DNA of 64,000 nucleotides from Acidipropionibacterium thoenii DSM 20276 (GTDB lineage: Bacteria; Actinomycetota; Actinomycetes; Propionibacteriales; Propionibacteriaceae): contig NZ_KE384018.1 in NCBI RefSeq assembly GCF_000423445.1, positions 78,909-142,908 on the forward strand, written 5' to 3'. Below are positions 39,955 through 48,434 of the stretch, piece after piece. Both the position numbers and the translations under genes were made by a program. The notes under the pieces were generated by a model. The model had not been told where the DNA came from. It did no database searches and worked only from the letters and a program-made list of their open reading frames with translations. Each line of letters opens with the position of its first letter. Position 1 is the stretch's first letter.

Positions 39955-42324
39955 ATGACCAGAACTTCGAAGGCGCGCTCGCAGGACACACCGCAGCGCC
40001 GGCCGATGGTGGTGGGCAAGGGCTGGGTGCAGGGCGTGGTCCTGGTGATGCTCTTCGGCTTCACCATCATGGGGGCCGTCACATGGAGCACCTACACCGA
40101 CTCCATGCCGATTCCCCAGAAAGTCACCACCACGTCCGGCCAGGAGCTGTTCAGCCAGGCCGACATCACCGCTGGACAGGTGATCTTCCAGAACCGTGGC
40201 CTGATGGAGTACGGCTCGATCGTCGGTCACGGCGGCTACCTCGGCCCCGACTTCACCGCCGACTACCTGCGGCGGGCGGCCGACCACACCCTCCAGCTGC
40301 GCCAGAAGTCCGGCGTCCACGACCCGACCGAGGCCAACAAGGCCGACTGGCGGACCAACCGGTACGACGAGAAGACCGGGGTCCTCGTGTTCTCCCCGGA
40401 ACAGGCCTCCGCCTACTCCTACCTGGTCGGCTACTACACCGACTACTTCGGCAAGAACTCCCACAACCTGGGCCTGCTCGCCGACAACATCACCGACCCG
40501 GTGCAGGCCAAGCAGCTCACCAGCTTCTTCGCCTGGACCGCCTGGGCGGCGGCTGCCAACCGGCCCGGCCACGACTACTCCTACACCAACAACTGGCCCT
40601 CCGAGTCGCGGGTGAACAACGGGCCGACAGCCGACATGGTGCTGTGGTCGGCACTGTCGCTCATCGTCCTGATCGGCGGCACCGGCATCATGTTCGCGAT
40701 CTACGGCCGATGGAGCCGGAAGATCGGCTGGCACGAGTCCGAGGTGCCGACGCTGTCGTTCATCCGACCGCGCGATGTCGGCCTGACGAAGTCCCAGCGG
40801 GTCTGCTCCTGGTTCTTCCTGGTGATCGCCGCGCTCTTCCTGATGCAGACGATCTGCGGGGCAGCCGCCGAGCACTACCGCTCCGATCTCACCAGCTTCT
40901 TCGGTTTCGACCTGGCCAGCTGGTTCCCTTACAACCTGGCCCGCACCTGGCACGTCCAGCTCTCCCTGTTCTGGACGGCAGCGGCCTTCCTGGCCGGTGG
41001 CATCTTCCTGGCGCCGTTCATCTCCGGTCGCGAGCCCAGGCACCAGGGCCGGTGGGCCGGGGTACTGCTCGGCGCAGTGGCCATCGTCGTCTTCGGCTCC
41101 CTGGCGGCCGAGATGCTGTCCATCTACGGGGTGTCCTGGGCGCGCGGCCCGCTCTTCGGCCAGCAGTGGGAGTACCTCGACCTGCCCAGAGTGTTCCAGA
41201 CCCTGCTGACGGTCGGGATGTTCCTGTGGGTGTTCATCATCTGGAGGTCGATCCGCGGCCGCCTCAAGGGGGAGTCGCGCGGCAACATGCCCTGGGTCTT
41301 CTTCTTCTCGGCGCTGTCGATCCCGATGTTCTACGCGGTCGGTCAGCTCGCCAGCTCCGGCACCCACCTGTCGGTGGCGGAGTTCTGGCGGTTCTGGGTG
41401 GTCCACCTGTGGGTGGAGGACTTCCTCGAGCTGTTCACCACCGTCCTGGTCGCCTACATCTTCGTGATGCTCGGCGTGGTCCGGGAGAAGGTGGCCCTGG
41501 CCATCATCTACATGGACGTCATCCTGTACTCGGCCGGCGGGGTGCTGGGCACCATGCACCACCTGTACTTCTCGGGCACACCCAGCTCGAGCATGGCGGT
41601 CGGCGCCTTCTTCTCGGCGGCCGAGGTGATCCCGCTGACCTTCCTCACCGTGGAGGCCTGGGCCTTCATGCAGCTGGGAGCACGACAGGAGTCCCGGTCG
41701 AGGACCCCCTTCCCGCACCGCTGGTGCGTGATGTTCCTGGTCGCGGTCGGCTTCTGGAACTTCGTCGGGGCCGGCGTCTTCGGGTTCATCATCAACCTGC
41801 CGATCGTGTCCTACTACGAGATCGGCACCGCGCTCACCGCCAACCACGCCCACGGCGCCATGATGGGCGTCTACGGGATGCTCGCCCTGGCGCTGGGGAT
41901 GTTCGCGCTGAGGTACCTGATCCCCGAGGAGAAGTGGAACGACCGGCTCGCCAAGATCTCCTTCTGGTCGACCAACATCGGCCTGGTCTGGATGGTCTTC
42001 GTGACCCTGCTCCCGCTCGGCCTGCTGCAGCTCTACCACGCAGTCGGTGCCGGGTACTTCGAGGCCCGTTCCCTCAACTACATCACCGATCACCGCAACT
42101 CGGTCCTGGAGTGGATGCGGATGCCCGGGGACATCATCTTCATCGTGGGCGGCGTCCTGCCGTTCCTGTGGATAGCCTTCCAGGGCTGGCGGTACCGCAA
42201 TCACGGCAAGACCGTCGACGAGCTGCCGGTGGAGAGCCTGTTCACCGTCGACAAGCCCGAGGGCGGACCGGCCGGACCGGTGGCCGATCCGGCTCCGACC
42301 GGTCCCGGCGGGGCGCAGTCATGA
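39955..42324 (+). CDS. norB: Quinol-dependent nitric oxide reductase (qNOR)
   Basis: This single-subunit enzyme reduces NO to N2O with electrons from quinol. The 789-residue protein has an N-terminal helix and a soluble cytochrome-c-like extension without a CxxCH haem motif, which marks the quinol type. The 12-helix haem-copper core follows. Haem and FeB ligands are visible: His333 (RTWHVQL), His484 with Glu488 (VVHLWVEDFLELF), His535-His536 (TMHHLYFSG), and His631/His633 (ANHAHGAMMG). The start is supported by a leaderless -10 box. Its stop overlaps the next gene (ATGA), starting a three-gene coupled operon. It probably serves NO detoxification; no denitrification genes are near. Confidence 0.93.
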   Translation: MTRTSKARSQDTPQRRPMVVGKGWVQGVVLVMLFGFTIMGAVTWSTYTDSMPIPQKVTTTSGQELFSQADITAGQVIFQNRGLMEYGSIVGHGGYLGPDFTADYLRRAADHTLQLRQKSGVHDPTEANKADWRTNRYDEKTGVLVFSPEQASAYSYLVGYYTDYFGKNSHNLGLLADNITDPVQAKQLTSFFAWTAWAAAANRPGHDYSYTNNWPSESRVNNGPTADMVLWSALSLIVLIGGTGIMFAIYGRWSRKIGWHESEVPTLSFIRPRDVGLTKSQRVCSWFFLVIAALFLMQTICGAAAEHYRSDLTSFFGFDLASWFPYNLARTWHVQLSLFWTAAAFLAGGIFLAPFISGREPRHQGRWAGVLLGAVAIVVFGSLAAEMLSIYGVSWARGPLFGQQWEYLDLPRVFQTLLTVGMFLWVFIIWRSIRGRLKGESRGNMPWVFFFSALSIPMFYAVGQLASSGTHLSVAEFWRFWVVHLWVEDFLELFTTVLVAYIFVMLGVVREKVALAIIYMDVILYSAGGVLGTMHHLYFSGTPSSSMAVGAFFSAAEVIPLTFLTVEAWAFMQLGARQESRSRTPFPHRWCVMFLVAVGFWNFVGAGVFGFIINLPIVSYYEIGTALTANHAHGAMMGVYGMLALALGMFALRYLIPEEKWNDRLAKISFWSTNIGLVWMVFVTLLPLGLLQLYHAVGAGYFEARSLNYITDHRNSVLEWMRMPGDIIFIVGGVLPFLWIAFQGWRYRNHGKTVDELPVESLFTVDKPEGGPAGPVADPAPTGPGGAQS

Positions 42325-43064
42325 CCGCTCCGGTCCAGATCTTCCTGGTGTGCGGCTACGCCGTCCTGCTCATCGCGGTGGCCTGGCTGCTCGATCTGTT
42401 CGGACGGCGCAGCGCCAGGCGCTCCCGGGAGTGGAAGACGGCCAATTTCGTCTTTCACGACTCCCACGGCGCCTGGAAGTGCCACGAGGACCACTGGCTG
42501 TGGCCGGCCAGTTTCGACCCGGTCAAACGAGTGATCCGATACCGCGGTCAGCACGAGATCTGTGGACGCTGCCCGGTCAAGGACTCCTGCGCACCGGGGG
42601 TCAGCGCCAGGGAGATCACCGCTCCGGTGGATCCCTGGCCCTACTCGGAGGCCGGCACCTTCCACCGCGGCATGAGCCTGTGCATCCTGATCGCCGGGCT
42701 CGCGCTGCCGGCCGGGATGCTCCTGATGGCCCGCACCACCGCCGAGTACGTGGCCCTGCTGGCGACCATCGCGGTGGTGGGGCTGGCCGCCTGGCCGATG
42801 GTCAGATCGTTGCGGACCCGTCCCGTCGACATCCCCGATGAGATCCCGATCGAGTCCTCGGTGCCGTTGGACGCCGGCTTCGACGAGATTCCCGGGCCGC
42901 GCTCGCGGGCGGTGACCCGAGGGGTGCACGGGCAGCCGCTCACCGACCGTGCCTCCGACGAGGCCGAGCAGTTGATCAGGCGCTACAGCTCGCGGTGGTC
43001 CACCGGGAGTACTCGACAGGGTGGCTCCCGGGCCACCCGGACACGGATCGGAGGCCCGCGATGA
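42321..43064 (+). CDS. Membrane protein with a four-cysteine motif, coupled to norB
   Basis: I do not recognise this 247-residue protein. It has one N-terminal helix (about 5-26), a soluble domain with Cys54, Cys81, Cys84 and Cys90 (KCHEDHW, then CGRCPVKDSC), two more helices (about 118-157), and a basic tail. C-x2-C-x5-C plus an upstream C-H-x2-H could hold zinc or an Fe-S cluster. The trailing half is polar and probably cytoplasmic. ATGA overlaps on both sides tie it to norB and to the slipin. A role in electron supply to, or assembly of, the NO reductase is inferred from that coupling only. Confidence 0.75.
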   Translation: MTAPVQIFLVCGYAVLLIAVAWLLDLFGRRSARRSREWKTANFVFHDSHGAWKCHEDHWLWPASFDPVKRVIRYRGQHEICGRCPVKDSCAPGVSAREITAPVDPWPYSEAGTFHRGMSLCILIAGLALPAGMLLMARTTAEYVALLATIAVVGLAAWPMVRSLRTRPVDIPDEIPIESSVPLDAGFDEIPGPRSRAVTRGVHGQPLTDRASDEAEQLIRRYSSRWSTGSTRQGGSRATRTRIGGPR

Positions 43065-43864
43065 ATCACACGGAATGGCTGTTCACCACCATCGCCCTGG
43101 TGGTGCTGGTGGTCGGGATACTGGTGACCTGCCTGAAGATCATCCCCGAGTACGAGCGTGCCGTGGTGTTCCGGCTCGGCAGACTGCGGCCCCTGCACGG
43201 GGCAGGGCTGGTCTTCATCGTCCCCGGTCTGGACAAGCTGGTCCGGGTCGACACCCGGACCGTCACCCTGACCATCCCGCCCCAGGAGATCATCACCCAG
43301 GACAATGTTCCGGCCAGGGTGAATGCGGTGGTCCTGTTCAACGTCACCGACTCCCGGGACGCCGTGATGAATGTCGAGAACTACGCGGTGGCGACCAGTC
43401 AGATCGCTCAGACCACCCTGCGGAGCGTGCTCGGACGGGCGGACCTGGACACTCTCCTGGCCCATCGCGAGCAGCTCAACCACGATCTGCGCGAGATCAT
43501 CGAGGTTCAGACCAGGCCCTGGGGGGTCGACGTCTCGGTGGTGGAGATCAAGGACGTCGAGATCCCCGAGGCGATGCAGCGAGCGATGGCCCGCCAGGCC
43601 GAGGCCGAGCGCGAGAGGCGCGCCAAGGTGATCAATGCCCGCGGTGAGCTCCAGGCCTCCGGGGAGCTCAAGCAGGCTGCCGATGTGCTCTCCCAGAGCC
43701 CGGCCTCGCTGCAGTTGCGCTATCTCCAGACCCTGTTGGAACTCGGGGCCGACCAGAACTCCACGGTGGTCTTCCCGCTGCCGATGGACATCATCACTCC
43801 GCTGCTGAACGCGATGGGAGGAGATCGCAGGTCCGCAGAGCCCACCGGCGACCAGGCTCACTGA
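43061..43864 (+). CDS. SPFH/band 7 protein (slipin)
   Basis: This 267-residue protein has an N-terminal membrane helix (about 5-25) and a band 7/SPFH domain. The domain begins IIPEYERAVVFRLGRL and includes ITQDNVPARVNAVVLFNV and the helical AMARQAEAERERRAKVINA segment. It is the stomatin/slipin type. These proteins form membrane-associated oligomers that influence nearby membrane enzymes. The usual partner NfeD protease is absent here. ATG 43061 overlaps the previous stop; an upstream in-frame GTG at 42995 is less likely. Its position after norB suggests it scaffolds the reductase. Confidence 0.88.
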   Translation: MNHTEWLFTTIALVVLVVGILVTCLKIIPEYERAVVFRLGRLRPLHGAGLVFIVPGLDKLVRVDTRTVTLTIPPQEIITQDNVPARVNAVVLFNVTDSRDAVMNVENYAVATSQIAQTTLRSVLGRADLDTLLAHREQLNHDLREIIEVQTRPWGVDVSVVEIKDVEIPEAMQRAMARQAEAERERRAKVINARGELQASGELKQAADVLSQSPASLQLRYLQTLLELGADQNSTVVFPLPMDIITPLLNAMGGDRRSAEPTGDQAH

Positions 43865-43944
43865 GCAGTAGTTTCCGACCGGCCCGGCCGGTTGCGGGTT
43901 CGGCCCGGGAAGGCTCCGGGCTCGACCGGTCGGCGGTCGGTTCC

Positions 43945-43969
43945 GGCCACCGGAGTCCTTCCGGTGGCC
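43945..43969 (+). terminator. Terminator of the norB operon
   Basis: A perfect 10-bp stem (GGCCACCGGA and its complement) with a 5-base loop lies about 80 bases after the slipin stop. Confidence 0.55.
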
Positions 43970-43988
43970 GTGGCCGAGGCCGGACTTC

Positions 43989-43994
43989 TAGGCT
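43989..43994 (+). promoter_or_regulatory. Leaderless -10 box (TAGGCT) for the M20 peptidase
   Basis: TAGGCT is followed by 6 bases and the ATG at 44001, which favours that ATG over the GTG at 43995. Confidence 0.5.
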
Positions 43995-44000
43995 GTGGCC

Positions 44001-45341
44001 ATGAATCTTGCCGAGCACAGCAGTGAGCTGGAGGCCAGGGTCGACGCCGTGATGGAGTCGGCCGTCGAGGAGCTGACCCGGCTGGTCGCGATCCCCTCCG
44101 TCAGCTCCCTGAACCCCGACCACGTGGTCGCCAATGCCGAGCACATCGCCGACCTTGCCTCCCGGGCAGGGGCCGCCGACGTCGCCGTGGTCACCGAGGG
44201 CCAGGGGCTGCCCGTCGTCATCGCCCACTGGCCGGCCCCCGAGGGTGCGCCGACCGTGCTGCTCTACTCCCACGGCGACGTCCAGCCCACCGGGGACCTG
44301 TCGGCCTGGGGATCCGAGCCGTTCACCGCAACCCGCAGGGGAGACCGGCTCTACGGTCGCGGCACCGCCGACGACAAGGGCGGGGTCGCCGCTCATCTGG
44401 CGGCGATCCGCGCCCTGGGCGACCGCCCGCCGGTGGGGATCACCCTGCTCATCGAGGGGGAGGAGGAGATCGGCTCCCCGTCGATGGCCGCCATCATCGC
44501 GGCGCACCGCAGCGAGCTGGCCGCCGACGTCATCGTCATCGCCGACTCGGTGAACTGGGAACAGGGCATCCCCTCCCTGACCACCAGCCTTCGTGGCGTC
44601 GCCGACTGCGTCGTGGAGGTGCGGACCCTGGACCACCCGCTGCACTCCGGGCAGTTCGGCGGCATCGCCCCCGACGCCCTCACCACCTTGTGCCGACTGC
44701 TGGCCACCCTCCACGACGCCCATGGCGACGTCGCCGTGGAGGGGCTGAAGTCCTTGCCCGGGCCGACCCTGGACTACCCGGAGGACCGGCTGCGCGAGGA
44801 GACCGCGATCCTGGACGGGGTGCAGTGGACCGGGACCGGCTCCCTGGTCGAGAGGATGTGGACCCGCCCCTCGGTCTCGGTGCTGGCGGTGGATGCCACC
44901 CCGGTCGACCAGGCCATCAACATCCTGCCGGCGGTGGCCCGGGCCAAGGTGGGACTGCGCGTCGCCCCCGGCGATGACGCGGCCCAGGCGCTGGAAGCCC
45001 TCACTCGTCACCTCGAGAGCCATGTCGACTACGGCGCCCATGTCACCGTCACTCCGGGCCAGATCGGGGCCCCCGGGATCATCGAGATCACCGGTAGGGC
45101 GGCCGAGGTCGCCGACGAGGCCTTCCGGATCGCGTGGGGACGGTCGCCGGTGCGGGTCGGCTGCGGAGGGGCGATTCCGCTGGTCACCGACCTCCAGCGG
45201 GCATTCCCCGGGGCCGCAGTGCTGGTCACCGCGGTCACCGATCCCGACTCCCGGATGCACGGCATCGATGAGTCGCTGCATCTGGGAGATTTCCGCAGGG
45301 CCATCCTCACCGAGGCTCTGCTGCTCGCCGGACTGGCCTGA
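44001..45341 (+). CDS. M20 family dipeptidase
   Basis: This is a 446-residue metallopeptidase of family M20. The metal-binding residues are visible as His91 and Asp93 (YSHGDVQP), Asp124 (GTADDKGG) and the Glu154-Glu155 pair (IEGEEEIGSP). The dimerisation insert lies in the middle (about 190-310). It follows the CNDP/dipeptidase layout, so it probably cleaves dipeptides in the cytoplasm. A carboxypeptidase or deacylase role is possible. It stands alone between the norB terminator and an MFS gene. Confidence 0.88.
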   Translation: MNLAEHSSELEARVDAVMESAVEELTRLVAIPSVSSLNPDHVVANAEHIADLASRAGAADVAVVTEGQGLPVVIAHWPAPEGAPTVLLYSHGDVQPTGDLSAWGSEPFTATRRGDRLYGRGTADDKGGVAAHLAAIRALGDRPPVGITLLIEGEEEIGSPSMAAIIAAHRSELAADVIVIADSVNWEQGIPSLTTSLRGVADCVVEVRTLDHPLHSGQFGGIAPDALTTLCRLLATLHDAHGDVAVEGLKSLPGPTLDYPEDRLREETAILDGVQWTGTGSLVERMWTRPSVSVLAVDATPVDQAINILPAVARAKVGLRVAPGDDAAQALEALTRHLESHVDYGAHVTVTPGQIGAPGIIEITGRAAEVADEAFRIAWGRSPVRVGCGGAIPLVTDLQRAFPGAAVLVTAVTDPDSRMHGIDESLHLGDFRRAILTEALLLAGLA

Positions 45342-45421
45342 CCCGGCAGGCACAAGCAGCTCCATCGCGGCGCCCCGGCGGCTCGGGAGCAGCCCTCGGG
45401 ACTGTCGCCGGACACGCGGGG

Positions 45422-45427
45422 TAGGCT
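45422..45427 (+). promoter_or_regulatory. -10 box of the MFS gene at 45509
   Basis: TAGGCT lies about 80 bases before the ATG. The leader in between contains a possible 8-bp stem (CGCGTCTC with GGGACGCG) of unknown meaning. Confidence 0.35.
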
Positions 45428-45508
45428 GACCTCACGCCGAAAGGCAGGGGTGGTTCGCGTCTCAGAAGGGTGGGGGGACGCGCACGACGTCATACCCCGA
45501 GGAGCCCG

Positions 45509-46792
45509 ATGGCAGCGATCACCTACCGCAGTCTGTTCAGTCACTCCGGTGCCACCTTCGTGGCGGTCGGTTTCGTGGCCCGGCTGCCGCTCGCGATGAG
45601 CCAGCTCGGCACCATGCTGCTGGTCTCCAGTCCGCTGGTGGCCGGACACATCGGACCCGGCGGGATCGCAGCCGGGGCGCTGGCGCTGTCCAATGCGATC
45701 GGGTCGCCCATCTTCGGCAACCTCACCGACCGCCGGGGCCAGCGCGGCCTGATGATCATCCAGGCGGTGGTCGGCGGGCTCGGGCTGATCGCCGAGGCGC
45801 TGGCTGCGATGGCCGGCGCATCCTGGCCGGTCGTCGCCGCCATCGGCGCCCTGGCCGGTTTCTTCCTTCCCCAGACCGGCACCATGGCCCGGGTCCGCTG
45901 GCGGGCGATCGGGGCGGCCCATCGCGACCTGCAGGCAGGCATTCTGGAGACCTCCTTCGCCTGGGAGGGGTCGGCCGACGAGGCCTCCTTCGCGCTGGGC
46001 CCGGCGCTGACCGGGCTACTGGCGGTGGCACTCGGCGCGATCTGGGCGATCATCACCGCCGGGATCATGCTGCTGGTCTTCGGGATCTGGTTCGCGGTCC
46101 ATCCCACCGTGAGGTTGGTGACGCCCTCGCGGCCACCGCGTCGAGCCCCGGCCCGCCCCGGGCACACCGCCGACCCAGTCGTCAGTACCGAAGTGGCACC
46201 CCGCCCCGAGCCGCTGCTGACCCCGGGGGTGGCCTCCGCGATCGCCGGACTGCTGATGATCGGGGTGATCTTCGGCTCGGTGCAGGCCGGCACCACCAGC
46301 CTGTCCACCGCCGCGGGCCGGCCCGGACTGGCAGGTCTGCTGCTGGCGGCGATGTCGGTGGGAAGTGCCACCGCGGGCCTGCTGCTGCCCCATATCGCCC
46401 GCCGGGTCGGGCTGGTGACCCGCTGGCGGATCTTCGCCTCCGCGCTGGCCGTTCTCACCGCCCCGCTGGTGGCGGTGAACTCGCTGGGGATGCTGCTGGT
46501 CGAGCTGGTGGTCCTCGGCCTGGCCCTGGCGCCCTATCTCATCACCTTGTACTCGGTGGCGGAGCGGGCGGCCAGGCCGTCGCGGATCGGGGCGGTGATG
46601 ACCCTGCTGGCGGCCACCACCAGCCTGGGGTACTCGGTGGGTACCACCATCGCGGGTCGGCTGGCCGATCAGTCGGGCCACACCGGGGCCTACTCGGTGA
46701 CGGCCGGTGCCGCGGTGATCGCCTGTCTGCTGGGGTGGCTGCTGGCCGCTCGCGTCACCCCACCGCAGTCCCAGCTGGGAACTCGACTCTGA
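45509..46792 (+). CDS. MFS transporter
   Basis: This 427-residue permease has about 12 helices. The TM2-TM3 loop reads GNLTDRRGQRG. The second half opens with PLLTPGVASAIAGLLMIGVIFG and has the equivalent loop LPHIARRVGLVTRWR. The central cytoplasmic loop is Arg/Pro-rich. It belongs to the group of actinobacterial MFS proteins often called efflux transporters, without a known substrate. GGAG precedes the ATG, and the frame's upstream extension to 45470 is not needed. No regulator is adjacent. Confidence 0.82.
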   Translation: MAAITYRSLFSHSGATFVAVGFVARLPLAMSQLGTMLLVSSPLVAGHIGPGGIAAGALALSNAIGSPIFGNLTDRRGQRGLMIIQAVVGGLGLIAEALAAMAGASWPVVAAIGALAGFFLPQTGTMARVRWRAIGAAHRDLQAGILETSFAWEGSADEASFALGPALTGLLAVALGAIWAIITAGIMLLVFGIWFAVHPTVRLVTPSRPPRRAPARPGHTADPVVSTEVAPRPEPLLTPGVASAIAGLLMIGVIFGSVQAGTTSLSTAAGRPGLAGLLLAAMSVGSATAGLLLPHIARRVGLVTRWRIFASALAVLTAPLVAVNSLGMLLVELVVLGLALAPYLITLYSVAERAARPSRIGAVMTLLAATTSLGYSVGTTIAGRLADQSGHTGAYSVTAGAAVIACLLGWLLAARVTPPQSQLGTRL

Positions 46793-46859
46793 GGCCCTTG
46801 CCGGGGCGGGCCGTGGCCATCCCCGGTGAACGGATGACAACGGCATCTGGAAGCTGGGG

Positions 46860-46865
46860 TAGCGT
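46860..46865 (+). promoter_or_regulatory. Leaderless -10 box (TAGCGT) for purF
   Basis: TAGCGT is followed by 6 bases and the purF GTG at 46872. Confidence 0.5.
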
Positions 46866-46871
46866 GTCGGT

Positions 46872-48434
46872 GTGACCCGCGCTGACGGACTTCTCACCGC
46901 CGACCTCAATCCCCAGGACCATGGTCCCCAGGATGCCTGTGGTGTCATCGGGATCTATGCCCCTGGCGAGGAGGTCGCCAAGCTCACCTACTTCGGGATG
47001 TACGCCCTCCAGCACCGCGGCCAGGAATCGGCTGGTATGGCGGTCTCCGACGGCCACCGGACGATGGTCTTCAAGGACATGGGGCTGGTCTCCCAGGTCT
47101 TCGACGAGGCCACCCTCAACACCCTTCGCGGCAGCCTGTCGATCGGCCACACCCGCTACTCCACGGCAGGATCGAGCGTCTGGGACAATGCCCAGCCCAC
47201 CTTCCGTTCGCGGCCCGGCGGTGGCGGCCTGGCGTTGGCCCACAACGGCAACCTCACCAACTCCGAGGAGCTGGAGGAGCTCATCGCCTCCCGCGACCCG
47301 CAGGCCGCGGTGCCGCACAAGGAGCGGATGGACTCCACCTCCGACACCACCTTGATGACTGCCCTGATGGCCACCTATGACGGCCCGATCGATGGGATCG
47401 CGATGGAGGTGATGTCCCTTCTCAAGGGTGCCTTCAGCGTGGTCTTCATGGACGACACCACGGTGTGCGCCGCCCGCGACCCGCAGGGCATCCGGCCGCT
47501 GGTGCTGGGGCGGCTGCCCACCGGCTGGGTGGTGGCCTCGGAGACCGCGGCCATCGACATCGTCGGAGCCACCTTCGTGCGCGAGATCGAACCCGGCGAG
47601 TTGATCACCATCAACTCCGCCGGGTTGCGCAGTGCCCGGTTCGCCGAGGCCCGGCCCAAGGGCTGCATCTTCGAGTACGTCTACCTGGCCCGGCCGGACA
47701 CCGTCATCGCGGACCGCCGGATCCACAATGTGCGCGTCAAGGTCGGCAAGATCCTGGCCCAGGAGGCGCCGGCCGACGCCGATCTGGTCATCCCGGTTCC
47801 CGAGTCGGGGACGCCGGCCGCCATCGGCTACGCCGACCAGTCGGGGATCAAGTACGGCATGGGGCTGGTCAAGAACTCCTACGTCGGACGCACCTTCATC
47901 CAGCCCTCCCAGACGCTGCGCAATCTCGGCATCCGGTTGAAGCTCAATCCGCTGCGCGATGTCATCGAGGGGAAACGCCTGGTCGTCGTCGACGACTCGA
48001 TCGTGCGCGGCAACACCCAGCGCCAACTCGTCGGGATGCTGCGCGAGGCCGGGGCCAAGGAGGTCCACGTGCGGATCTCCTCCCCGCCGGTCAAGTGGCC
48101 GTGCTTCTACGGCATCGACTTCGCGACCCGGGCCCAGCTCATCGCCGCGGGACTGTCGGTCGATGAGATCGCCAGATCCATTGGTGCCGACTCGCTGGCC
48201 TATGTCAGTCTTGAGGGGCTCATCCAGGCCACCCATGTTCCCAAGGACAATCTGTGCCGGGCCTGCTTCGACGGCGTCTATCCGGTTCAGGTCCCGCTCG
48301 GCGTGGAACCGATGCTGGCCGATTCCCCGTCGATGACGGCCGAGCCGATGCAGGAGGCCCTGCCCGAGGAGGACCCGTCGCCCTCTGAGTCAGGTCCCGC
48401 GCTGTCCCGCGAAGGTCAAGGAGACCAGTCATGA
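46872..48434 (+). CDS. purF: Amidophosphoribosyltransferase
   Basis: PurF makes 5-phosphoribosylamine from PRPP and glutamine, the first and rate-controlling step of purine synthesis. The 520-residue protein begins with a 22-residue propeptide that must be removed to expose Cys23 (DACGVIGIY), the glutaminase nucleophile. The PRPP site appears as VVVDDSIVRGNTQR. Cysteines in the C-terminal half (KWPCFYGIDF, LCRACFDG) fit the Fe-S form found in Bacillus. Such forms are feedback-inhibited by AMP and GMP. Its stop overlaps the purM start by four bases. A leaderless -10 box lies just upstream. Confidence 0.96.
   Translation: MTRADGLLTADLNPQDHGPQDACGVIGIYAPGEEVAKLTYFGMYALQHRGQESAGMAVSDGHRTMVFKDMGLVSQVFDEATLNTLRGSLSIGHTRYSTAGSSVWDNAQPTFRSRPGGGGLALAHNGNLTNSEELEELIASRDPQAAVPHKERMDSTSDTTLMTALMATYDGPIDGIAMEVMSLLKGAFSVVFMDDTTVCAARDPQGIRPLVLGRLPTGWVVASETAAIDIVGATFVREIEPGELITINSAGLRSARFAEARPKGCIFEYVYLARPDTVIADRRIHNVRVKVGKILAQEAPADADLVIPVPESGTPAAIGYADQSGIKYGMGLVKNSYVGRTFIQPSQTLRNLGIRLKLNPLRDVIEGKRLVVVDDSIVRGNTQRQLVGMLREAGAKEVHVRISSPPVKWPCFYGIDFATRAQLIAAGLSVDEIARSIGADSLAYVSLEGLIQATHVPKDNLCRACFDGVYPVQVPLGVEPMLADSPSMTAEPMQEALPEEDPSPSESGPALSREGQGDQS

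Noticed and set aside
39916..42204. A 762-codon minus-strand frame opposite norB
   Set aside because: Its composition is rich in Asp, His and Gln from reverse-read codons. The plus strand has all NO reductase ligands.
40083..42320. Long extension of the frame of the 42321 gene across norB
   Set aside because: The upstream part is an Arg/Pro-rich shadow of norB. The real start is the ATGA overlap at 42321.
45428..45508. Riboswitch in the leader of the MFS gene at 45509
   Set aside because: Only one short stem is visible, and it matches no riboswitch core known to me.
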